From positions 1 to 64,000 of the forward strand of contig NOWV01000077.1 in assembly GCA_003344405.1 (NCBI GenBank): a stretch of 64,000 bases of DNA. The letters are read 5' to 3'. This document shows positions 53,801 through 64,000 of the stretch, piece by piece; within the stretch, counting starts at the first letter, position 1, and each line of letters begins with the position of its first letter. Source of the stretch: Trichoplax sp. H2. Taxonomy: Eukaryota; Placozoa; Uniplacotomia; Trichoplacea. The translations under genes and the position numbers were made by a program. Under the pieces are notes generated by a model. That model had not been told where the DNA came from. It saw only the letters and a program-made list of their open reading frames with translations, and did no database searches.

Positions 53801-54640
53801 GCTAATCGTGTTCTGTGACCCCACTAGTAGTTTAATAAACTACGTTGATATTTTAACGTAATGGCTATAAGAATATCGACGCAGTAAATTAAAAGCTTGA
53901 CTTTAGCTAATTTTAAACGAATAGAATGTACTGTACAATGGGGCTTCAGTTGTTGATTTACAATATACTGTAACAAGGTAGCCTTTCATAAGGTGATTAC
54001 TTACCGATGACAGAGTGATTGTTAATTTTAGTGAAACAACAGGTCGTCATAGATGAGTCCCTGGATGAAGTGTTTATCAATGTACTATTACAAGTATTTC
54101 TAAACTGATTTGCAACAAGGGTAAAATGAGTAATATAGATTAATCATTAATATGTATTTTCAATTGTTATCGTTCGCTGCAGAATGATCTGCCGGAATGT
54201 CGTATTTATTTATTTGTTATTGGCATTCCAAAAAAAAAAAAATGAGATAAACTGGCTATCCTTCTGCAATTTCCATCATTATGGCTTATTAAAAATTGAT
54301 GCTAATCAAAGTTTTAAGCTATTCATTTTAGGATTAGTGCCATTGTAAACTAAGATTACACAATTTGGCGTATTCATGCTAGCTAATGGAAAAATCGTTC
54401 TTATTCGGTCATTTTCATCTGGGGTTGCTGGTTGTTTATAAAGAGATTAACTCGACACGATTACTAAAGATGTTTATAGAGAGCTGTCTAGTTCATTGCA
54501 ATAGCTTAAAATTTGGATAAATTTGTAGTAATGACAGTTTTTATATATACATGTTATATATATGTCCGGGTTGATAGGCGTAATGGCTTCTAGTTCAGAT
54601 TTTGTCGTGAAAGTTTCTCACGACATACGTAAACTGTATA
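47892..54640. other. Gene-poor AT-rich stretch
   Basis: Nearly 7 kb with no open frame of note on either strand, no clear repeat array and no RNA gene I can recognise. A 13-A run sits near 54230. Confidence 0.5.
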
Positions 54641-56330
54641 TACAGGGTACAGTATAATACAGTACAGTGGGCTGCATAATCTTACAAGAGTGCTATAGTA
54701 CCTTGGCAGAGCAATTTACGCTGAGGTAGGCAGTCGTTAGAATTGTTGATCATGGATAGTTTATTATATTATTATTATTTATTTATTAAATGACTCACTT
54801 AGGGCTCATTCAAGTATAGTATCATGCCTTTAGATTACTGTAAGTTTGTTTATTTTTATTTCTTCTTATTCTTCTCTTTTCAATGCTGGCATTGATCAAA
54901 ATATTGCATGTTGCTAAGATGATTATGCAGCACTGTGTATACAGTATAAATTTGCATTCATATTCAAATCGCATTTTGTATGTGTTTGTCGAGGATTTTA
55001 TGGACACGTACGTGGATAACGGAATTTAAAATTGATGCAGCACTGTACATAGGACAGTACTCGGTTCCACCTGTAATTTTATCATTAACTCGCTAAACCC
55101 TGCACGCCTAGCTATGCGTTATCGACATGACTCAGTAATTGAAGGAAGTAGGACATTATTTGAATCCATTTCTTTGAACCTAATTTATTCAATATTAGTT
55201 TACTGCATAGCCTTGCTACAAGTTTGAAGACGATCAATTGGTTCATGATGTCGATTTCAGCGATCGACATCGTGTGCTGATGACCTGTGGTGAGTAATCG
55301 GGCGTGGTTATATTAGTCAGTACTCGTACAGAATATTGTATGGTAGAATACTGATAGCACTAATTAATGATGATGACTCCAGGCTCAAATTAGAAGGTTA
55401 CTCGCTTGTGGGTGGATTCTTGTGGCAACGCTATCCAATGGTTGCTACAACAGCTTTGCGTTTATCCATTCTATCACCATTAGTTATTGTCCAAGTTAAC
55501 AATAGCCTCTATGCTAATATTGTCTATTTTGTGTTCTGGCTTGGGTCAATGGACTTTTAAATTTCAAAAAGCAAGCAGGAGGGTCAGGGTTGTATCTGTT
55601 TCTTTTTGATTGTGGAGTATAGTGTAGACACGAGTACGTCTATCGCGTCGATTTTTTCCCTATATTGAATATGAAGGGGAATACTCTACACCATGCAGCC
55701 CTTGCTGTGATTCATTTTAGAGTTGGCATAGCTGTGTTTCATTTTAGAGTTAGCATAGCTGTGTTTCATTTTAGAGTTGGCATAGCTGTGTTTCATATTT
55801 CTACCGTCCATGATAGCTTATCCATATTATAATCGGATTGGAAAATTTAAAAGCCAATGGTTCAAATTATTGCTACTCATTAATCATGGCTCAACCGCGT
55901 CAACGGGTTGGTTTTCTTTGCCACCTTCAATCTATGGGTGGGGCTTGCACAGTACAGTACAGACAGTACTGTACCGTACTGAGTTTACTGACATAACATC
56001 GAGCTTGCAGTTGCACCTCGCACGGCATGGTGTGCGAGTACCTGCGGTCTCGCTTGCCTTGTCGAAAATAATGCTGCACTGTACTGTACACTGTACACTC
56101 GACTTATTATACTGTACACTGTACAGTATAATACGCACAACAACATTGTTTACAGCGTGTGACGTCGATGTTGGCGTTGACGCTTAACCATGCATTCCTC
56201 GTCAGTGAATCAATAATTAAAATACACACTCAAGTGACAGCCGCTTGTCTACACTCTACAGTACTCTAGTCAGTTAGCTTTGGGGGATGAGCTGTTGAAA
56301 AATTGTTGCAGCTTAGCCCAATTCTTTTAC
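54641..56330. other. Intergenic with palindrome clusters and a 27-bp triplet repeat
   Basis: Palindromic GTACAGTAC words recur at 54640-54670, 55950-55985 and 56080-56130. At 55711-55797 a 27-bp unit (TTCATTTTAGAGTTGGCATA...) is repeated three times almost perfectly. Open frames here pass through these repeats on both strands and are not supported as genes. Confidence 0.6.
55711..55797. repeat. 27-bp tandem repeat, 3 copies
   Basis: Copies start at 55711, 55738 and 55765. The second differs by one base (GTTAGC for GTTGGC). The 27-bp period would keep a frame but no protein context is visible. Confidence 0.95.
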
Positions 56331-56816
56331 TTAATTGCCAAAATTTGACAGTGAAAAATTCGTTTCCCACAAGTTTAAATCGCTATTGATTGACTCCTGT
56401 GGAGTATTATCCTGTTTCTGAGCTAGTATACAGTAGTGGAGTGCGTTAGAAGCACAATTCATAGAAAGATGACTTCTCGCAAGAAAAATCAAGATATCAG
56501 GTATGCTTATGTCAATGGTGACGCTTAAACAATCTTTTTCATCAATCCCATTTCTTCCATGCATGTTCGCAATCAACCAATCCATTACATTTTGTTGCCA
56601 ATCATGGCCAAGTATTTCTTTTTTTATTTTTGTAGTCATTGTAATGCCAGTCATATTATTTTCAATCGATAATGACATGTTGGAGAGATTACGCATCCTT
56701 CGATCTGTCACTTGATCCTTCCAATCGGTAGGATACAGCACAACGCGCGCTCGTGGCCCTAACACTAGTGGTACAGTATACTGTAGACTGCATACGCGGT
56801 CACACTGTGCCTTACC
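56331..56816 (-). other. Unrecognised open frame, possible exon
   Basis: A minus-strand frame open from about 56765 to a stop at 56331 (first ATG at 56696, MRNLSNMSLSIENN) has a varied, coding-like composition, for example KKEILGHDWQQNVMDWLIAN. Just upstream, a second frame with ATG at 56896 (or 56917) reads MDDLIILYPHQDNNDNVQSL and ends SQ at 56816 right before a perfect GTAAGG donor. The two could be exons of one gene, but the only nearby acceptor leaves an intron of about 50 bases with a phase mismatch. I recognise no family. It may be a decayed gene. Confidence 0.28.
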
Positions 56817-56918
56817 TGAGAGAAAAAAATGCGGATTAAACTTTGCACGTTATCATTATTATCTTGATGTGGATATAAAATGATCAAGTCGTCCATTACA
56901 ATCCATTCGATATGCATA

Positions 56919-57740
56919 GAAAACGTCGATTTCGACAGCATCTAGGCTCATCCGTTGTTGATTTAGCGGAATGATGAAATACTCTCTTCGACCGCTGTCG
57001 TTTTAAAAGCACACAATTATTCAGGCATGGCATTTCTCTACCTTCTTTGGTAGTGAAAATAGCAACAAAATTGTCTTACTTTCTTTTTGTCTTAGATATG
57101 ACGACTGCATGGCAAATGCAGATACGACGTTGTTCACGTTTATGTACTGCAGTCACCACTAGTAATGAAATTGAACTAGACATTACTTTTGAGCAGAAAA
57201 CGCCGACTTTGACACCATCAAGGCTAATCTGTTGTAATGGAAATAGTACAGTACAGTACGCTGCCTCCGTACTGTGCATAGTGTACAGTATAATATAGAT
57301 TGTATTAAACTGCTCTCGTTTTACACTTGACTGAAGGGATCGAATTTCTGGACAATCTTTAGTAGTGGAAATAGCTCCAAGGTTTATTACTTTGATATCA
57401 TGATGAACGCAAACACGCAGTACTCGATGGAAAACGCAGCTAGTGGGTTCACGTTTATATACTGTAGCCAGTACTGGCAATGAAATCGAACTGGGCTTGA
57501 CTTTATAGGAGAAAACGTCGATTTTGACAGCATTAAAGCTCACCGTAGTATTAAACTGTCATCGATTTATTACTCACAACTAACGGCATCGAATTGCTTT
57601 ATGATCTTTAGTAGTGAAAATAGCAATAAGCTTCGTTTCTTGGAAATTAGTATCAACCTAAATACAACTATCAGTACTGGCAATGTAATCGAGCCAGGCT
57701 TTACTTGTTAGCAGAAAACGCCGACTTTGCCAGTTACTAC
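56919..57740. repeat. Diverged tandem repeat, 4 copies (~200-315 bp spacing), partly coding-like
   Basis: The word GAAAACGyCGAyTTyGmCA recurs at 56919, 57196, 57511 and 57714, each followed by similar sequence. On the minus strand three copies translate to alike peptides (SLDAVEIDVF, SLDGVKVGVF, SFNAVKIDVF). Two copies share a continuous 155-codon frame (57076-57543). This could be a tandemly duplicated exon of a decayed gene, or a repeat that happens to stay open. Confidence 0.7.
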
Positions 57741-58108
57741 TCTACTCTAAATATACTGTACAGTAACAGTAATCTGTACTGGACTATACCAGGAATGACT
57801 ATACAAGTATACTCTAAACATACTGTAAAATTCAACCCGGTTTTACCTTCCACGAATGTCACTTTACTGTACTAGACAACGACAACTCAAGAATAAATTG
57901 GAATACTGTATTACTATTATACTAAACAGCCAACACCTACTGATCACCATTTCATCAATTAAAAAGAAGAAATGTTGATCAATACCACAGTAGAAATGAA
58001 ATTTAGAATCGTAAATCGAATGATCATTGCTACGTAAAAGTACAGGGATACGGTGTCATAGATACGAGCAGATAATAAGCATAACAATAACTGTAAACTC
58101 ATTTTATC
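57741..58108. promoter_or_regulatory. Upstream flank of filamin
   Basis: Should include the 5' UTR or proximal promoter of the filamin gene if no upstream exon exists. Contains a TACTGTACAGTA palindrome near 57761-57772. No TATA box was assigned. Confidence 0.35.
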
Positions 58109-61100
58109 ATGATGCCATATTACAGAGAGGATGAAACACCAATTGAAATGTTGGAGAATATGGCCGAAGATGCGGAATGGAAAAGAATTCAAAAAAATAC
58201 TTTTACAAGATGGTGTAACCAACACTTGAAAACTCGCAACTTGCAAATTAATGATTTATTTAAAGATTTTGCTGATGGATTGAAACTAATTGCTTTATTG
58301 GAAATACTATCGGGGAGAATCATCAAAGGCTACCATCGAAAGATTAGTTTTCCTCAGCATAAAATTGAAAATGTTTCAACGGCTTTACGCTTTGTTGAAA
58401 GTCTTGGTATTTCACTCATCAGTATAGGTAAGAAAAGAATTGGTATATACTGTATTATTATGTATGCGTACAGTATACTCAATATATATGTTCTACAGTC
58501 CAGTATAACTGCTTTTAGCGACTTTGTACTCTGCAATCCAAGATGGGTTGATACAGCAATATGTTGTATTGTTTTGCAGATATCAAACAGCTTTTAGATG
58601 CGGAAAAATGTCTTTTTTTCTTTCGCTTACCTACTGTATTTCAATAACGAGCAAAATCATAATAAACTCTAGTACTGTCCATGATAGGAGCAGAATAATA
58701 CTACTGTATTTTTCTTGGCATAGTCCATTATTTAAATGTACAGCACACCCTTTTGATTAATTATTCCGGCCACCCCCTCCCTCTAGGTCAGCACCCTATG
58801 GTCTTTCCTACATACACTATATATATATATATACTGTACTGTACTGTATGGTGTCCATGCAGGACTTTAAAAATATATGGCTTAGTGTAGTTAAACGGCC
58901 ATTTAATCATCCGCCTTCCGTAGAAATTGATGGTGGCTGTAAAGCCAAGGGTGTACTGTACTGTACTGTCGATGGCATATTATGGATAGTACTGTACTAG
59001 TGAATGTTGTTATCATCGTTCAATATCAAGTAGTACGTTGAAAATGAAATGAAATGATTCCTTCTATCATCATGATGACTACTATTATGTATCGTAATAG
59101 TCTAGTCTACATCAACGTTAAAATACCTTCAATCTTTAGAGAATTACAGCAGAATAGACTTAGTATACCGGTGTAGTACAGCTAAGGTAATGATAATTCT
59201 ATTTATGCATACCGTAAAATTATCGAATAAAAATAGAATCATAGTTAAAGTTCATTTATATCATCAAGACTCTTATAACATCAAATTCAATCAACTAATC
59301 AATTTCTTTTTCTATATCATTTTTAACTGCCTTCAAAATTTTGATTTATATGCGATGTACGCTAATACTATTACAGCGTGATTAACCAATTTGATCCTAG
59401 ATTTAAATATACTATAACAAATTGTAGTTAATTTACTGCTAATTTGATTACCTCATCAATCTTAAAAAATATATGCAGGTGTATCGATTTGTCTGTCACG
59501 AATTACTTACTATGCTTAGCATACTTACTGTTAGTATTGCAACTTTTCGTAATTATTATATTGGCATAATGATACAGAAAAGAAGGAAATTTTCTCGCTG
59601 ATAGACACGTACAGTATACTGTATATTGTATAATCTTATAATGATGTTATCATTAATGTTAAATAAATTATTACAAGAATAATCTATGCTAGAATTTGAT
59701 TCAAAATCGATAAGTATAGTCAGTGACAACTCTGTATGCTACAAGTTGAAGAGTTAATTAGATAAAAACATGATGAGATAGCAGTTATCCATGACATTAC
59801 CTGGTAGCGTGCGCTTATTTTATAATGCCTACACTTTTCTTTATCATCATATAGATAGCGGCCATATCATCCATGGTAATAGTAAACTGATACTGGGATT
59901 AATATGGAAGCTGATTTTGCATTTTCAAATTTCTCTACCTACCATTCAGCCGGCACTTCGCAAGGTGCCTGAAGACGTCATTACTGCTGATAATATGCAA
60001 AATAATCAAGCTAATCCAATGAATCAGCCACCATCACCAGTAGAAAAACCTCAAAAAGTCAGTGCTAAACAAGCCCTACTAAATTGGGTCAACGATGTCC
60101 TTCCTAAAGACTATAAAGTGAACAATTTTACTAGGGATTGGAATGATGGAATTGCTATTCAAGCCTTAGTGGACAATATTGCGCCTGGCTTGTGTCCAGA
60201 ATACGAAACTGCTAATCCACACAATGCCCTTGAAAATGCTACCGTTGCAATGGAGAGAGCATCAGACTGCTTGGATGTACCCATGGTTAGTTTAACACGA
60301 ATAGCAAATTCTCAAATAAAATAGTGAAAACAGTTAGCATCATTATATTGTAATACATCTTATTTGTACTTTATTCCTTATTCTACTGGCTTCTTTGGTA
60401 AGGCACTATTGCAAAGATAATGCATAAATTTTTTATCGATTATTAATTATTGACTTAGAATTTGCTTTTAAATTATATATTACTGCTATAGATTATCTCA
60501 TTTTATAGCTAGTCATGTCGTCTTTTCATATTGTATCGTATCGTAACAGCCATGATGATAGGGTACTACTAATTTGGTAGTTTCTATTTTATGCAGATTT
60601 GCGGTTTAATAGTAAAAATTTGTTAATTCAAGGTCTTGTTTTGATAGTAAACAAGTATTATCACTATGTGTATTTTATACAACGCATACGTGAAATAAGT
60701 ATGTTACTTACCTTTACTATTGATATATTTACAGGTACTAACACCAGAAGATATGGTTAATCCCAAGGTAGATGAAAAAAGTGTTATGACATATGTATCA
60801 TTTTTTCCAGAAGCTAAATTGAAACCTGGCGTTAAATTACCTGGTGATTGCGATCCAACGAAAGTTAAAGTTAAAGGTCGTGGCATTCAGCCAACAGGTC
60901 TATTAGCACATGAAAAAGCTGAGTTCATTGTCGATACGCGTGGCGCTGGTGAAGCCGAATTGGAGATTGCCGTTGTCGATCCAAATGGACGAGATGTTGA
61001 TTTAAGTCAAGTCGAAGATAATGGAGATGGAACGTATACTATCGCTTACAATCCGACCATTGACGGTAATTACGTTATTGATGTAATATTTTACGGTCAA

Positions 61101-64000
61101 CATGTGCCAAAGAGCCCGTTCCATGTAGAAGTGCAGTCATTTTGCGATCCTAATCGAGTTCGCACTGAAGGACCAGGATTAGCTTCAACTGGTGTTGTTG
61201 CAGGCGAATTTACATACTTTAATGTGCTAACTAAAGGTGCTGGCTCTGGTGAAGTAGCAGTGGAAGTCTTCGATTCTCATGGAGCATCTGATTACATTGA
61301 AATTGCTATGGAAAAAGTTAACGAAAATGTATTTAAAGTTGAATACAAACCATTAAATTCTGGTCTACATACTGTTAAAATTTTTTTTGGTGGCAAGCCA
61401 GTTCGCGGTAATCCACATCGCATTCATGTTCAACAAGGTGTTGATCCCAGTCGCGTCCGTGTTCATGGGCCTGGTATCGAACCTCGCGGTGTTATTATTA
61501 ACAGAAGCACACAATTTACCGTTGATACTTCGGAAGCGGGCGATGCTAATCTTGAGATCGTGATAGAAAATAGTAAAGGTCGTAAATTGCGGCCTGTAAT
61601 CGAACATAACGAAGAGGAACTAGTCAATACAGTCAGCTATACACCAACTACTAATGGAATGCATCGTGTCACTATCAGATACGCCAATGAAGATATTCCT
61701 GGTAGTCCGTATGAAGTGGATGTTGCTTCTAAAGATGAATTAGATATAATTAAAGTCTATGGGCGAGGATTGCATCACGCAGTAGTTAATAAAAATGCCT
61801 ATTTTACAATTGAAACTTTAAAAGAAACTACTCAACCTATGAGTTTACATATTGAAGGCCCTTCTGAGGCAACGGTTGAATGTTATGAAGATGATAATGC
61901 CAAATGCGATGTTGCTTACGTTGCTTCAGCACCTGGCCAGTACTCGATTCACATCCTATTTGGTGAGAAAGAATACATTGAAAGCCCTTACCTTGCTGAT
62001 ATGGTCCCAGCATTTTGTGATCCTAGTAAATGTAACGCCAGTGGACCTGGTTTAGATAGGACTGGGTTGCTATCGGGTACCGAAACTGAATTTATTGTTG
62101 ATACTAGTGAAGCTGGTCTAGGTGAATTAATGATCGCAATCCAAGATTCTAAAGGAAATGAACTTGATGTAGACATCATTGACAACAGAGACGATACTTT
62201 TACCGCGAAGTATACGCCTGTTGATCCCGACAGATACAGAATATCTATCCATTATGGTAATCAACCAATTCCGAGAAGTCCATTTCGTGTCAAAGTTGAT
62301 CCTAGTTGGGATGCATCCAAGTGTAAAGCCAATGGTCCTGGTATTGCACCGGTGGGCGTTAAAGCTATGGAAGTAACCCATTTTAATGTTGACGCAACTA
62401 AAGCTGGTGTTGCAGAATTAATGGTTGAAATCAGTCAGCAAACCGGTGGCACTAAATCGCAAGAACTACTTGCTGATATTATTGATAATAATGATGGTAC
62501 ATTTACAGTTGAATTCACACCGCCAAAGCCTGGTAGGTATACTGTTGTTGTAAAATACGGTGATGCACATATACCCGATAGTCCGTATCGTATTAAAGTC
62601 GATAAAGGTTACGACGCTAGTAAATGTCATGCCGAAGGCCTTGGTATTGAAAGAAGAGGTAATCATGTTGGTCAACGAACCGAATTTCAAATTGATACAA
62701 TCCAAGCTGGACAAGGAGAGTTAACGCTTAACTTTGAAGGATTCGTTATTAATGCTAGCGATCCCTATAATTCAGAGAGCCCTTATGATGTTGACGTTGT
62801 GACAAACGATAACCAATGCTATGCTGTATCGTATACACCTATTGATGAAGGACAGTTAACAATCTCTGTCCTATACGGTGCCGATGATATACCAGGCAGT
62901 CCATTTCGGGTCATTGTTGCGCCTGGAATTGATCCAAGTAAATGTCTAGCACAAGGTCCCGGCTTAGCACCAACTGGAGTTGTAACGAAATATCAAGCTC
63001 ATTTTGAGATTTTTACTGATGGTGCTGGTCCTGGTGAATTAGCAGTTGTTGTAGAAGGGCCATCTGGTGACGTAGATCCTGAAATTGAAGCTAAAAATGA
63101 TGTTCATACCGATTTTGCTGTCAATTATATACCTAATGAGGAAGGTATGCATACTGTAACGATCCTTTTTGGTGGTGTTAATATTCCTGGTAGCCCATTC
63201 AATATTAACGTTGGACCTCATGCTGATGCAAGTAAATGTTACGGTAGTGGTCCAGGTTTACAAAATACCGGTCTGCAAGCAAATCAAGCGACATATTTTG
63301 AAGTAGATACAGCTGATGCTGGCATAGGTGATTTAGAAATCAATATTAAGGATGAAGATAATCAAGATGTAGTTGCGACAATTAAAGATAATGAAGATGG
63401 TACCTATTTAGTTAATTATCGCCCATTGGAGCCGGGTAAATACGTCGTATCCGTAATCTATGCCGATGATCATATTCCTAGTAGCCCGTACTTTGTTAAT
63501 GTCGCTAAAGGTAAAGACTTTAGTGGCGTTCAAATTTATGGTCGTGGTTTACGTCGTGGTGTCGTGGATAAATACGCTTACTTTACGGTTAAAACAGAAA
63601 TTGATCTCACTGATCCAATGAGCTTTGCTGTTGAAGGCCCCGCCGAAGCTACAATCAATTGTACGGATAATGGTGATCATACTTGTACTGTTTCTTATGT
63701 TGCTGATGTTGAAGGAACATATTCTATTCATGTTTTCTTCGGCGATGAGGAATATCCACATAGTCCCTACTTTCCAAAAATTGAGCCTGCATTTTGCGAT
63801 CCTAGTAAATGTACTGCCAAAGGACCAGGATTAAATCGAACTGGCCTTAAGACCGGCTACCCTGCTGATTTTACTGTTGACACTAGCGAAGCTGGACTTG
63901 GAGATTTAATGATCATTGTCGAAGATGTTAGAGGAATCGAGGCTGAAGTTAGTATTGTTGACAATCGCGATGACACTTTTACTGTTACATATACACCGAC
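58109..64000 (+). CDS. Filamin, 5' part (two CH domains plus 10.5 Ig repeats), runs off the right edge
   Basis: Actin cross-linking scaffold of the cell cortex. Exon 1 is 58109..58427, exon 2 is 59855..60285 and exon 3 is 60735..64000+, with agreeing phases and GT-AG introns. CH1 (about residues 24-135) opens with the actin-binding helix WKRIQKNTFTRWCN and ends KLILGLIWKLILHFQIS. A Pro/Asn/Gln-rich linker of about 40 residues leads to CH2 (about 177-272; LLNWVNDVLPKDYKVNNFTR, APGLCPEY, VMTYVSFFPEAKLKPG). Filamin Ig repeats start near 60801, 61137, 61434, 61728, 62007, 62301, 62604, 62922, 63216, 63507 and 63786 (last one cut). Most show GPGL/GxGI, EF.VDT.xAG and IPGSPF-type ends. More than 3.2 kb of repeats lie in one uninterrupted exon, unlike the intron-rich vertebrate genes. 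The start is the first ATG, with a second Met next to it. Confidence 0.95.
61728..64000 (+). repeat. Higher-order repeat inside filamin: Ig4-Ig5 pair recurs as Ig10-Ig11
   Basis: Ig4 (61728-62006) and Ig10 (63507-63785) are an unusual short type beginning VYGRGLHHAVV / IYGRGLRRGVV and sharing AYFT, IEGP/VEGP..EAT and YSIH. The repeats that follow, Ig5 (62007) and Ig11 (63786), both begin PAFCDPSKC and share DTSEAGLG and DNRDDTF. The spacing is six repeats (1,779 bases). I infer an ancient block duplication of six Ig units or a conserved six-repeat rod architecture. Confidence 0.8.

Noticed and set aside
55810-56187. 125-codon frame on the plus strand
   Set aside because: Its second half is built from TACTGTAC repeat words, with an overlapping antisense frame; no recognisable domain.
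61365-63761. Minus-strand open frames across the filamin exon
   Set aside because: Antisense shadows of the long filamin Ig exon on the plus strand.

Overview
The window looks like nuclear DNA of an early-branching animal with an AT-rich genome. It has spliced GT-AG genes with mostly short introns, long gene-poor stretches, and animal families: multi-Ig filamin, SLC6 transporter, rhodopsin-type GPCR and membrane UDP-glycosyltransferases. A placozoan such as Trichoplax would fit, but that is inference from gene content and style. A 20-base N run at 33374-33393 shows this is a scaffold. All splice models below were read by eye from conserved protein motifs, GT/AG signals and reading phase.

Layout. 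(1) 0.4-16.5 kb: a UDP-glycosyltransferase (UGT) cluster. UGT-A (minus) and UGT-B (plus) lie head to head. UGT-C is an intact second exon with no visible first exon, and UGT-D is a divergent two-exon gene. All members share one phase-1 intron. (2) 17.7-24.4 kb: a complete 13-exon SLC6 sodium-dependent neurotransmitter/amino-acid transporter (minus, 581 aa). (3) 26.0-28.1 kb: a two-exon secreted, probably GPI-anchored protein with two PPC-like beta-sandwich units (plus, 330 aa). (4) 29.3-32.4 kb: a complete 10-exon GDP-mannose pyrophosphorylase beta gene (GMPPB, minus, 360 aa). (5) 32.6-34.2 kb: a duplicated, palindrome-rich repeat block split by the N gap. (6) 36.1-37.3 kb: a single-exon class A GPCR (minus, 389 aa). 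(7) 37.3-58.1 kb: about 21 kb without a confident gene. It holds tandem arrays, a GC-richer structured island, a possible amidase relic and a few exon-like stretches. (8) 58.1 kb to the right edge: the 5' part of a filamin gene, with two CH domains and ten and a half filamin Ig repeats, still open at the edge.

The genes do not form one pathway. UGTs act in ER conjugation of lipophiles, GMPPB supplies GDP-mannose for glycosylation and GPI synthesis, the SLC6 and GPCR belong to signalling at the plasma membrane, and filamin cross-links actin. The points most worth pursuing are the first-exon-less UGT-C, which could be an alternative 3' exon of UGT-B; UGT-D, which has lost two family hallmarks; a six-repeat higher-order duplication inside filamin; and a dispersed palindrome family built on TACTGTACAGTA, including a perfect 30-bp palindrome present twice.
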